A stretch of 64,000 bases of DNA. Source: Candidatus Thiodiazotropha sp. CDECU1. GTDB taxonomy: Bacteria; Pseudomonadota; Gammaproteobacteria; Chromatiales; Chromatiaceae. Shown piece by piece: positions 17,744-25,564 of the stretch. The first letter of the stretch is position 1. Every line of letters starts with the position of its first letter. A program made the translations under genes and the position numbers. Where the stretch lies: the NCBI RefSeq assembly GCF_963455295.1, contig NZ_OY734020.1, positions 496,001 to 560,000 on the forward strand, read 5' to 3'. The notes under the pieces were generated by a model, which saw only the letters and a list, made by a program, of their open reading frames with translations, made no database searches and was not told where the DNA came from.

Positions 17744-18440
17744 ATTACCTTAGACCGCTTCTTCACTATTACTAATAGTGTAGTTGCGGCCTATCATGCG
17801 ATTGAACGAATCGGTCTAGCAAGAGAAAAAATCTGGTTGATCTGGGCAGGCTGCACGAGGCTTTGATAATGAGAGTAAATATAAACGGTTTTCCCACCAT
17901 CGTCCCTGACCTCATTTAATGATTGCTCTATAACTAATAGAAATGTCTATAAATACTTGATACTTATATAGACGCATATGTGCAGAGTAAAGATTATCGA
18001 TGCCCTAATTAAGGCCTAGAACAAACAGGAAATCAAGCGGTTATTTGGATCTGAAATCGAACGACAGTTGGAAATGATAGGCTGCCAAAATCGTCACTCG
18101 GGCTCTGCGATTCAGAACTGTATAGATGCTATACGGATTTTCTAAAGGAAGTAACTTACAAGCAACTGACCGCCATAGGATCGATTCTCAGTGTTGGTAA
18201 CTCACAGGCAGAGTTCTGTGGGTCTATCACATGCCCACGTTCTTTTCGTGCGCTGCGCATGTCGCTTGAGTAAATGGTTATATCAGCTTTTCTTATTCTA
18301 CCGTCGTCGTTATCTCATCGATGACTACGTCTGCTATGGCCGAAAAGAGTCTAATGCATTGCAATATAATCATGTTCTAGAGCCACCCTGCTTCTCGCAC
18401 GGGTGGCATTTATCGACGAGGGCACTCGGATCTCAGGCGA
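17744..18440. other. Gene-poor AT-rich stretch with palindromes
   Basis: About 700 bp with no convincing gene. It holds an imperfect long palindrome (TAGACCG at 17751-17757 against CGGTCTA at 17812-17818, with TTC/GAA continuing inward) and a perfect ACTATTA-C-TAATAGT hairpin at 17765-17779; both lie where the upstream attC or attI of the GrpB cassette would be expected. Near the right end GCCACCC (18382-18388) pairs with GGGTGGC (18401-18407). Short frames between ~17976 and 18150 are broken by stops and match nothing I recognise. Confidence 0.5.
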
Positions 18441-18887
18441 TCAGTGCGCATCATTGTTGTCTGCAGGCTTGTTTGCCATGAACTCGTCGAACTCTTCCTG
18501 GTCTTTACGCCGTTTCGCATCGAAGCGAAATGAACGGAATGCCTCCGTCCGCTTCTTGATCTCCTCCTTGATCTCGCGGATGCGATCGTACTGTGTCTGC
18601 TGATACTCGTTGAATACGATGTTTTCACTATCCTTGTATGTTCCCGCATTGTTTTTTCGGAACATCTGATTCCACTTGTCGCGCACCCAACCGGGAAGCT
18701 CCTGGATTGGGTGACCCAGGATTGTCCACAACAGGACTATAAAGCCCAATGGCGGAAATAGGATGAATCCCAACACCATTGCTACGATATTCGCACCGCT
18801 CCAGTGACCGCGCCCGCACGACCCCATATGGCCATTGAAACAGTACCCGCGTGACCTGTCTGCTGCTGAATAGTCAGTTGACGACAT
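18441..18887 (-). CDS. DUF2852-family membrane protein
   Basis: A 148-residue protein with one hydrophobic hairpin at ~32-57 (ANIVAMVLGFILFPPLGFIV) and a charged, probably coiled-coil C-terminal half (IREIKEEIKKRTEAFRSFRFD). This arrangement fits DUF2852, whose function is unknown. The N-terminus has several Cys and Gly residues (GYCFNGHMGSCGRGHW). It is divergent from a TetR regulator, with a palindromic candidate operator (18924-18941) between them, so it is a plausible target of that regulator. Confidence 0.6.
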   Translation of the reverse strand: MSSTDYSAADRSRGYCFNGHMGSCGRGHWSGANIVAMVLGFILFPPLGFIVLLWTILGHPIQELPGWVRDKWNQMFRKNNAGTYKDSENIVFNEYQQTQYDRIREIKEEIKKRTEAFRSFRFDAKRRKDQEEFDEFMANKPADNNDAH

Positions 18888-18923
18888 TGTCAGTATCCTC
18901 CATTAATTTAGGGATTACAGTGG

Positions 18924-18941
18924 CTTGGAACATATTCCAAG
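18924..18941. promoter_or_regulatory. Candidate TetR operator
   Basis: CTTGGAACATATTCCAAG is a perfect inverted repeat with 7-bp arms and a 4-bp centre. It sits 36 bp upstream of the DUF2852 start and about 110 bp upstream of the TetR start, in the shared divergent promoter region. Size and place fit a TetR-family dimer site; binding is inferred. Confidence 0.5.
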
Positions 18942-19049
18942 GCCAGATGTAAACGCTGTTAACTTACAATTTAGATGAAATCGCGGAGTATTTCAAGGAT
19001 TCCGGGAGAAAATGTTAACAATGATCACTTTTAGTGCTACATATAGATC

Positions 19050-19652
19050 ATGAAGAAGAGAAACAGTCGCTACCATCACGGCCACCTGGCGGAGTCACTG
19101 CTCGATGCCGTTGACGAGATCGCCTCGCAGTTCGGTATTGAGGCGGTCACGCTACGGGGGTGCGCCAAACGCATCGGGGTTTCACCGGCATCCGCCTTCC
19201 GGCACTATACGGACAAGCGTGCGCTGTTGACTGTGTTTGCGACCCGGGCATTGAATCAGCTCGCCGATGCGATGGAAGCGGCTATGCTGCAGGCGCAGGA
19301 AAAGGGTGACGATGCGCTGCATGCTGTCTGCATGGCATATGTCCGCTTTGCCTTGACCAAGCCGGCTTTTTTCAGGGCAATGTGGCGCGAGGAGATGATC
19401 TACTCAAGGGATTCGGACTACCTCGTTGCGACGGAGCGTCTGGCCGGTTACCTTCAGGAGGGTTTCGTCAGGACCATCGCCGATGAGGATCCATCCGACT
19501 TCAGTCCGCATGAGTTACTGGCCTGGTCCACAGTGCATGGATTGGCCTGTCTGTTTGTCGACGGCCCGGTCGCCAGGGAGAAAGATCGTGAAGATAAGCT
19601 ACAGTTGGCGAACGCCGTATTGACACAGGTTCTCCCTGTGTTTCCGCAATAG
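19050..19652 (+). CDS. TetR/AcrR family regulator with WHG-type C-terminal domain
   Basis: A 200-residue regulator. Residues ~5-60 form a TetR helix-turn-helix (VTLRGCAKRIGVSPASAFRHYTDKRALL). The C-terminal domain has FALTKPAFFRAMWREEM and a WSTVHGLACLFVDG motif typical of the WHG/TetR_C_33 group. The ligand is unknown. It is divergent from the DUF2852 gene. Confidence 0.88.
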   Translation: MKKRNSRYHHGHLAESLLDAVDEIASQFGIEAVTLRGCAKRIGVSPASAFRHYTDKRALLTVFATRALNQLADAMEAAMLQAQEKGDDALHAVCMAYVRFALTKPAFFRAMWREEMIYSRDSDYLVATERLAGYLQEGFVRTIADEDPSDFSPHELLAWSTVHGLACLFVDGPVAREKDREDKLQLANAVLTQVLPVFPQ

Positions 19653-19834
19653 TTACCTTCGCGAACCGGGTAATGGAGGAATGAACACTCTGCATATCCA
19701 GCTCCGGACGGGATTTGCCGGAAACGGCTGAATAGTTGCGTCCCCCCTTTAACTGGGCAAACTAACGTCGGGTTCAGTGAATAGATTGCAAGCGGGTTAA
19801 GAACACGTTTGGCCAGGTCGGGCGATTGGTCGTA

Positions 19835-20068
19835 TCAGAAGTGCTCCTCCACGCGTACCGAGTCAAAGCCGATATCCAGCCCCACCTCGGTGGCGTGGTC
19901 CAGGCTGTGATAGACCCGTTCTCGTCCAGAGTGATCGGTCAACACCAGTGTTTCGCCGTTTACGGTATGTAACAGCAGCCGCCAGCCTTCGCTCTGTTCC
20001 GAGGGTTCCGTTACCGCCTCACTGAGTCGGCCCGCCTCGAATTCCGCTTTGATGTGCATCAGGTCCAT
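19835..20068 (-). CDS. Small conserved-looking hypothetical protein
   Basis: A 77-residue soluble acidic protein with no signal or membrane segment. The ATG is preceded by GGGAG at good spacing, and the composition is protein-like (LLLHTVNGETLVLTDHSGR, YHSLDHATEVGLDIGF). I do not recognise a named domain. It is isolated, facing away from the zinc operon. Confidence 0.6.
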   Translation of the reverse strand: MDLMHIKAEFEAGRLSEAVTEPSEQSEGWRLLLHTVNGETLVLTDHSGRERVYHSLDHATEVGLDIGFDSVRVEEHF

Positions 20069-20420
20069 AAAGTCTCCCTGCGAAATATTGCCTTACTCTT
20101 AACTTCAAGTGTAGCTCGTCCCTAATAGTGCCTGAGATACGGCTACCACCCCTGTAGGTTGGTAACAGTTTGTCCTATCTGGTTTTTTTTATAGAGGCGA
20201 ATTTCCGCTTGGTCTGAATGAGACCGAAAGCGTCTCGACACATAAAAATGCGACAAAGGCGGATAAACCGAGAGCGAAATGTGTTCATGAAACTGTCACA
20301 TTCCAATTACAGCTCTCAATGCGTAGTGGTCTCTTTCGCACTTGTGGTACCAAATGCTGTATCTGAACGATAATGTTATGTTATAACATTTTAATCCATT
20401 AGACATGAGGCCTTGGCAAT
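20069..20420. other. Intergenic region upstream of the zinc operon
   Basis: About 350 bp without a gene. It contains the leader of the small hypothetical gene on the left, a bulged hairpin at 20206-20232 (CGCTT-GGTCT paired with AGACC-GA-AAGCG) and the Zur-like box at 20372-20390 on the right. Confidence 0.5.
20372..20390. promoter_or_regulatory. Zur box upstream of the zinc operon
   Basis: AATGTTATGTTATAACATT has 8-bp perfect arms (AATGTTAT/ATAACATT) around a 3-bp centre and closely follows the gammaproteobacterial Zur consensus GAAATGTTATANTATAACATTTC. It is 30 bp upstream of the ZrgA-like ATG. It predicts repression by Zn-loaded Zur and expression under zinc limitation. Confidence 0.8.
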
Positions 20421-20987
20421 ATGAAAAAAATCAATCCTGGAGCTATTGTATTTTCAATCTCCCTGCTTGGCAGTTCAATCCAAATACATGCAGCTGAGTC
20501 GGATCACGAACAGCATGAGGCTCATGTCCATGGTGAGGCGCAGTTAATGATCGCCGTAGAGGGCGATGCCCTCGAAATTGAATTTCACACGCCGGCCATG
20601 AACATCGTGGGCTTTGAACACAGGCCGGCCGATGAGGCTCAGATCCAGGCAGTCGAATCAGCCATTGGCACCCTGAAGCAACCGGACCTGGTATTCAGCA
20701 TCCCCTCCACGGCCAAATGTGAACCTGTTTCTATCGAGGTAGAGTCACCTCTTGCGGAACATGCGGAACATGCGGAACATGCGGATCACGATCATGAAGA
20801 AGAGACTCATTCCAACTTCACGGGACACTATCACTTCCGATGCGCGGAGATCTCACATCTGGAGAAGATTGACATCAAGCTCTTTGAACAGTTTCCAGGT
20901 ACCGAGGTCATCGAGGTGCAGAGCATTTCAAAACGGGGGCAACAGAAGATAGACTTGACCCCGGGACAGAGTGCTCTGGAACTCTAG
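20421..20987 (+). CDS. ZrgA-like periplasmic zinc-binding protein (DUF2796)
   Basis: A 188-residue exported protein with an N-terminal signal (IVFSISLLGSSIQIHA) and the DUF2796 pattern HEAHVHGEAQLMIAVEGD plus EFHTPAMNIVGFEH. A histidine-rich segment at ~112-127, made of three Ala-Glu-His triplets followed by ADHDHEEETH, would bind zinc. It is the first gene behind a Zur box and is followed by an ABC ATPase, an ABC permease and a DUF3299 gene, an order like the Zur-regulated zrg operon described in Vibrio. The probable role is high-affinity zinc capture in the periplasm. Confidence 0.82.
   Translation: MKKINPGAIVFSISLLGSSIQIHAAESDHEQHEAHVHGEAQLMIAVEGDALEIEFHTPAMNIVGFEHRPADEAQIQAVESAIGTLKQPDLVFSIPSTAKCEPVSIEVESPLAEHAEHAEHADHDHEEETHSNFTGHYHFRCAEISHLEKIDIKLFEQFPGTEVIEVQSISKRGQQKIDLTPGQSALEL
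20754..20789 (+). repeat. In-frame 9-bp tandem repeat encoding Ala-Glu-His
   Basis: GCGGAACAT occurs three times in a row (20754, 20763, 20772), followed by the related GCGGATCAC. The unit is in frame, so copy number changes would alter the number of metal-binding histidines without disrupting the protein. Confidence 0.85.
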
Positions 20988-21023
20988 GGGTAATTAACAC
21001 CGTGCAAAAACCTGATTAACCTG

Positions 21024-21737
21024 ATGGCGCAAACAGCTGCGATAGAGGTTAAGGATCTCCGATTCAGATGGCGCAAAGAGCTTCCTGAGGTGTTGCACAT
21101 CGATGCGCTTGAGGTGGCTCGTGGCGAGCGTATCTTTATTCGCGGCGCCAGCGGCAGCGGCAAGAGTACACTGCTGGCGCTGCTCGCCGGCGTGAATCTG
21201 CCAACCGGGGGTGATGTGGCGATCCTTGGGGAGACCATCAACCGTCTCTCCAGCGCCAGGAGGGACCATTACCGGTCCGATCATATCGGTTTTATATTCC
21301 AACTGTTCAATCTTATTCCCTATCTCTCTGTGCTTGACAACGTTACCCTGCCTTGTCGTTTCTCGCGTTTGCGCAAAGAGAAAGCGACAGTATCGGGAAA
21401 CAGCCTCCAGGATGAAGCCATGCGGTTACTGGCACACCTGGATATGGCGGATGAGGATCTCATCGATCGCCCGGTAACCGAACTGAGTGTCGGCCAGCAG
21501 CAACGTGTTGCGACGGCGCGGGCCTTGATCGGCGCTCCCGGGATCATCATTGCCGATGAACCGACCTCTGCCCTCGACAGCGATATGCGACAGGCATTTC
21601 TCCGGCTGTTGTTCCAGGAGTGTGAAGAGACAGGCTCGACCCTGCTCTTCGTCAGCCATGACCGCCAGCTCGAGACCCTGTTCGAGCGTCATATCACCCT
21701 GGACGAGGTCAACCGGGCAGGGCAGGGGGCGATCTGA
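21024..21737 (+). CDS. ABC transporter ATP-binding protein of the zinc operon (LolD/MacB type)
   Basis: A 237-residue ATPase with Walker A GASGSGKST, a Q-loop, signature LSVGQQQRVATARAL (LSVGQ rather than LSGGQ), Walker B GIIIADEPTSALD and the H-loop FVSHD. It belongs to the LolD/MacB/FtsE-like group that pairs with FtsX-fold permeases rather than with importers. Its stop overlaps the permease start by one base. The partner and Zur box imply a zinc-starvation role, perhaps handling of an envelope complex rather than ion import. Confidence 0.88.
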   Translation: MAQTAAIEVKDLRFRWRKELPEVLHIDALEVARGERIFIRGASGSGKSTLLALLAGVNLPTGGDVAILGETINRLSSARRDHYRSDHIGFIFQLFNLIPYLSVLDNVTLPCRFSRLRKEKATVSGNSLQDEAMRLLAHLDMADEDLIDRPVTELSVGQQQRVATARALIGAPGIIIADEPTSALDSDMRQAFLRLLFQECEETGSTLLFVSHDRQLETLFERHITLDEVNRAGQGAI

Positions 21738-22996
21738 TGGCGATTCTCTCTCTTGCATTCAAAAGCCTATTGAATCGCCGCTTTACCGCGGGCCTGGTGT
21801 TGTTGAGTATCGCTCTCAGTGTCTCATTGCTGCTGGGGGTGGAACGACTGCGGGTGGAATCCCGCAACAGCTTCGCCAACACCATCTCCGGTACTGACCT
21901 GGTCGTCGGCGCGCGCAGCGGCGCTATCAACCTGCTGCTCTACTCGGTATTCCGCATCGGAGACGCCACCAATAATATTTCATGGAGGAGCTATAAAAAG
22001 TTTGCCGACCACCCTATGGTGAAATGGACCATCCCTATCTCACTGGGTGATTCTCACTTGGGCTACCGGGTGATGGGGACCAGCCGGGACTATTTCCAAT
22101 ACTACAAGTACGCGAATAAGCGATCCTTGTCATTTCGCCAGGGGCAGCCTTTCGAAAAGGTCTATCAAGCCGTACTGGGGCATGAGGTGGCTGGGGAACT
22201 CGGTTATCAAATTGGCCAGGAGATCGTGATCGCCCACGGCGCCGGCAAGACCAGCTTCACCCTGCACGATGACAAGCCGTTCAGGGTGGTGGGGATACTC
22301 AAACCCACGGGCACGCCGGTGGATCGTACCGTGCATGTACCGCTCGAGGGCATACAGGCGATCCATGCGGATTGGGTTGCCGGGAGACAGGTGAGAGGCC
22401 TCAATGTCAGTGCTGAAGAGGCCCTTGAGAAGGACCTGACGCCGAAGGCGATCACTGCCTTCCTGGTGGGGCTGAAAAGCAAGATCGCCACCTTTCGGGT
22501 GCAGCGCGAGATCAACGACTACCGCAAGGAGCCCCTGCTCGCGGTGCTGCCAGGGGTGGCGCTGCAGCAGCTCTGGGACCTGATCGGCGTGGCGGAAAAC
22601 GCCCTGCTTATCATTACCGTACTGGTGGTGGCCGTTGGTCTGATCGGCATCCTGACGGTGATGCTTGCGAGTCTCAACGAGCGCCGGCGCGAGATGGCGA
22701 TCCTGCGCTCGGTGGGGGCGCGTCCGGGACATATCCTGCTTCTGGTCACCGGTGAGAGTCTCTTGCTCAGCCTGATCGGGATCACCCTGGGCTTGCTGCT
22801 GCTGTATGCCGGGCTGCTTCTTGCTCAGACCTATGTCGAGACCCAGTATGGCCTCCACCTGCCAATCGGCCTTCCATCGATGCGGGAGTGGTTGATCCTG
22901 GGGCTGGTCGGAACTTCCGCTCTGGTCATTGGCCTAATACCCGGTTACCGCGCCTACCGCTACTCACTTGCCGATGGCATGAGCATACGAATCTAG
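21737..22996 (+). CDS. FtsX/MacB-like ABC permease of the zinc operon
   Basis: A 419-residue permease with TM1 at ~17-35, a large periplasmic domain at ~45-280, and three C-terminal helices at ~290-315, ~335-370 and ~385-405, the MacB/FtsX topology. It contains the typical ERRREMAILRSVGARPGHI loop. It partners with the preceding ATPase. In Zur-regulated operons of this type the complex is thought to aid zinc acquisition, but the transported species is not established. Confidence 0.86.
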   Translation: MAILSLAFKSLLNRRFTAGLVLLSIALSVSLLLGVERLRVESRNSFANTISGTDLVVGARSGAINLLLYSVFRIGDATNNISWRSYKKFADHPMVKWTIPISLGDSHLGYRVMGTSRDYFQYYKYANKRSLSFRQGQPFEKVYQAVLGHEVAGELGYQIGQEIVIAHGAGKTSFTLHDDKPFRVVGILKPTGTPVDRTVHVPLEGIQAIHADWVAGRQVRGLNVSAEEALEKDLTPKAITAFLVGLKSKIATFRVQREINDYRKEPLLAVLPGVALQQLWDLIGVAENALLIITVLVVAVGLIGILTVMLASLNERRREMAILRSVGARPGHILLLVTGESLLLSLIGITLGLLLLYAGLLLAQTYVETQYGLHLPIGLPSMREWLILGLVGTSALVIGLIPGYRAYRYSLADGMSIRI

Positions 22997-23006
22997 AGGA
23001 CCATTT

Positions 23007-23528
23007 ATGAAATTCTGGGTTATTGTACTGTTATTTTTCTCACTCCTGTCCCTGACACCCGTGCATGCCGAGCCTGCCCAGGAACTGGAGTGGGATGCCA
23101 TGATTCCCGAGGACTATCGTCCGGATAAGATCATGCAGCAGTTTGGCGATATCAACGCACTTGAAGACGATGATCCCAGGGCGCAGAAGATACTGGAGGA
23201 ACTGGAGGCGGCCTGGGCGGAGGCGCCAGTGGTTGAAAGCCTGGATGGCAAACGGGTCAAGCTTCCCGGTTTCGTGGTGCCCATTGAAGGAGACGGCAAG
23301 AAGCTGACCGAGTTTCTGCTGGTACCCTACTATGGCGCCTGTATCCATGTACCTCCCCCCCCAGCCAATCAGACCGTCTATGTGAAGGTGCCCAAGGGTG
23401 ACGCGAAGATACGTCAGGCCTTCGATACGGTCTGGGTATACGGGATTCTGAGTGCCAAATCCTTTGACAGTGACCTGGCGACCGCCGGGTATCAGATAGA
23501 GGCGGAAGAGGTGACACCCTACGAATGA
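23007..23528 (+). CDS. DUF3299 exported protein
   Basis: A 173-residue protein with a signal peptide (VIVLLFFSLLSLTPVHA) and the DUF3299 core (VKLPGFVVPIEGDGKKLTEFLLVPYYGACIHVPPPPANQ). The single Cys and His in GACIHVPPP could bind metal. It lies 10 bp after the permease gene and overlaps the next small gene. DUF3299 proteins commonly travel with ZrgA and this ABC pair; the biochemical role is unknown. Confidence 0.8.
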   Translation: MKFWVIVLLFFSLLSLTPVHAEPAQELEWDAMIPEDYRPDKIMQQFGDINALEDDDPRAQKILEELEAAWAEAPVVESLDGKRVKLPGFVVPIEGDGKKLTEFLLVPYYGACIHVPPPPANQTVYVKVPKGDAKIRQAFDTVWVYGILSAKSFDSDLATAGYQIEAEEVTPYE

Positions 23529-23821
23529 GTATGGCCTGGCGATCATTCGCCGTTACAATAATCCTGTGTGGTGTTAGTTACTCCCAGCTTCATGCCAGGG
23601 AAGTGGTTTGCCATATCCATGCGCCGGATGACTACACACCATTCAGTGACCAGCCTCTTGTCATACCGGCAGTGGGGGATCGGAAAGGGTGTGAAGAGCT
23701 GAATCAGCTGCGCTTCGGCTCAAGGGGAAGATGCCATTGCGTAGAAGATTCAATCGGTATGGATAGACCCGGTCCTATGGATCTTATGCAATTCAAGGCA
23801 CAAGAAGGTCAACTACCCTGA
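23525..23821 (+). CDS. Small secreted cysteine-rich protein ending the zinc operon
   Basis: A 98-residue product coupled to the DUF3299 gene by an ATGA overlap. An N-terminal hydrophobic stretch (SFAVTIILCGVSYSQLHA) looks like a signal peptide. The mature part has CHIHAPDD, a mid Cys and RCHCVED, giving several Cys and His residues suited to metal binding or disulfides. I do not recognise a family. Position at the end of a Zur-controlled operon suggests a zinc-related periplasmic role (inference). Confidence 0.6.
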   Translation: MSMAWRSFAVTIILCGVSYSQLHAREVVCHIHAPDDYTPFSDQPLVIPAVGDRKGCEELNQLRFGSRGRCHCVEDSIGMDRPGPMDLMQFKAQEGQLP

Positions 23822-24073
23822 AAGAGATTGGTTTATAAGTGAAGGCGCTTGGAATCGATCGTGTTTGCGTATGCTGAAAAGATCACAGTAAATTTCATAA
23901 TAGGCGACTTGGTGTGTACTCTGATGTTTGCTTGAATGCTATTTCTTGGCTTGTGCAGAACATTGCGTGGTTCGTATGACGGGGGTGTCGGTGATGGCTG
24001 TTGTCTGTATACAGATATTCTGTATCTATTACCCGATAGATTGTTTCTCCGTAATTAAGAGTAATTAGTTAAA

Positions 24074-25534
24074 ATGTTTACTAAAAAAAGATTGTTGTAT
24101 CTGCTGTTTGCATTGCTCTGGATAGGCCTGACGATTATCGGATACTTTGGGCATGATGCCATAAAGTCGATCTATGAAGGTAATGCATCTATTTTTAACC
24201 GGCTGATTGGTGGCCAGGATACCATCCCTCTTAGTGTTTATTACAACGCGTTTGATGAATCCTACCACCTGCTCTTGCTTCTCTGTGTCATCTTCACACT
24301 GGTTACACCAGGACTCTACAAACTGCTCTCATTGGAAAGCAATATTAAGCAGTTTGAGTTGAAGGATTATTTACTGTTCACTTTTCTTGCGATTATGTTT
24401 TTATTGACAGCGTCTGCGTCATGGCAAGGCTATGTGGACAATAACAATTGGCGTATCGCCGATTGGCTCATCAATTACCAAGGAGGGTTTGTGCGCCGGG
24501 GGCTGCTTGGCGAGGTCTATTTCAGATTATGGAATATAACCGGTATCAAGCCAGGTTCATTCGTATTTATTACCCAGGTGATGTGTTATTTTATTTTCTA
24601 TCTATTCACGGGTTTATTACTCAGAAGGCAGAATAATCTGCTTGCGTATATTGTGCTGATTATTTCACCATTCATCTTTACCTATCATTTGCATGATATA
24701 CAGGGTGGTTTCAGAAAAGAGATTCTATATCTGGCGTTGTTTTCCTCTTATGTCTGGTTGATGCTGACGACAAAGCCCGGCACGCAAAAAATAGCCTCCA
24801 TCTTAGTGCTCCTTATCTATCCGGTTTTGGTGTTATCCCATGAAATGCTGGCGGTGTTTTTGCCATATTTTCTGATGTTGTATTTCTATAAATCTGAGTA
24901 TTTTGAGAAAAAGGATCTATTTTATGTGTCGATTTACGTAGGATTGTCGGTTTTTGCATTTTTCCTCGCACTTATCTACACAGGCTCAGAGCAACATGTG
25001 AGTGAAATTTGTAATTCGTTGAAAGAGCACGCGGCCGTAAATTGTGAGAGTCTTGGGGCTATTGCGGCGCTTTCTGAATCCACGGGTTATGGTAGAGATA
25101 TCGTGCAAAGCAATATTGCCAGGAACGACTATATTTGGAAATATTTAATCTGCTCTCTACTTGCGCTGATTGCATATATTCCAATCGCAAACAGGTTTTC
25201 CATCATTTCATCCAGTGTGGCTGTCAAAATGCTATTCCTGAGCACTGTCATAGGGACGATACCGTTATTTTTTGTTGCTGTAGATTGGGGGCGGTTTATC
25301 TACATTCATTTGGTATCGCTAATGATTGTTTCAATGGCCAGTCCGTTAGCTGCAGATGCTACAGGGGGTATTACTGCTGGAATTAAAGATTATATCCAAA
25401 GCATAACTTTCGGTAACAAAATAATAAAATATTCTCTATATATGGGGGTGGTGGCGTTGCTGTTCATTTATGCTCTGACATGGCATATTCCTCATAGTGG
25501 CCACAAAGAGATCATGCTGCATTATCTGTTTTGA
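24074..25534 (+). CDS. Large polytopic membrane protein, possibly a GT-C-like enzyme
   Basis: A 486-residue protein with about eleven hydrophobic helices and short loops. A loop after the third or fourth helix carries NWRIADWLINYQGGFVRRG, a motif I associate with uncharacterised membrane proteins of polysaccharide loci; periplasmic loops are rich in acidic and aromatic residues. It is convergent with the arabinose-donor operon, the gap being 30 bp, and codon use there is similarly AT-leaning. It could be a polyprenyl-phosphate-sugar-dependent glycosyltransferase, but no diagnostic catalytic motif is certain. Confidence 0.6.
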   Translation: MFTKKRLLYLLFALLWIGLTIIGYFGHDAIKSIYEGNASIFNRLIGGQDTIPLSVYYNAFDESYHLLLLLCVIFTLVTPGLYKLLSLESNIKQFELKDYLLFTFLAIMFLLTASASWQGYVDNNNWRIADWLINYQGGFVRRGLLGEVYFRLWNITGIKPGSFVFITQVMCYFIFYLFTGLLLRRQNNLLAYIVLIISPFIFTYHLHDIQGGFRKEILYLALFSSYVWLMLTTKPGTQKIASILVLLIYPVLVLSHEMLAVFLPYFLMLYFYKSEYFEKKDLFYVSIYVGLSVFAFFLALIYTGSEQHVSEICNSLKEHAAVNCESLGAIAALSESTGYGRDIVQSNIARNDYIWKYLICSLLALIAYIPIANRFSIISSSVAVKMLFLSTVIGTIPLFFVAVDWGRFIYIHLVSLMIVSMASPLAADATGGITAGIKDYIQSITFGNKIIKYSLYMGVVALLFIYALTWHIPHSGHKEIMLHYLF

Positions 25535-25564
25535 AATTAGGATATTGTGAAGCTTAGGTATACA

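Noticed and set aside
18382-18407. GCCACCC/GGGTGGC hairpin as terminator of the DUF2852 gene
   Set aside because: There is no T run on either strand after the stem; kept only as part of the intergenic description.
18191-18481. Rightward open frame of 96 codons
   Set aside because: Composition is not protein-like (Cys- and His-rich without pattern), there is no ribosome-binding site, and its end overlaps the DUF2852 gene on the other strand.
20206-20232. Hairpin upstream of the zinc operon as a riboswitch or terminator
   Set aside because: A single bulged stem without a T run or further conserved structure; the Zur box explains regulation better.
24005-24014. CTGTATACAG palindrome resembling a LexA box
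   Set aside because: The spacing between CTGT and ACAG is 2 bp and not 8, and the downstream gene has no SOS connection.
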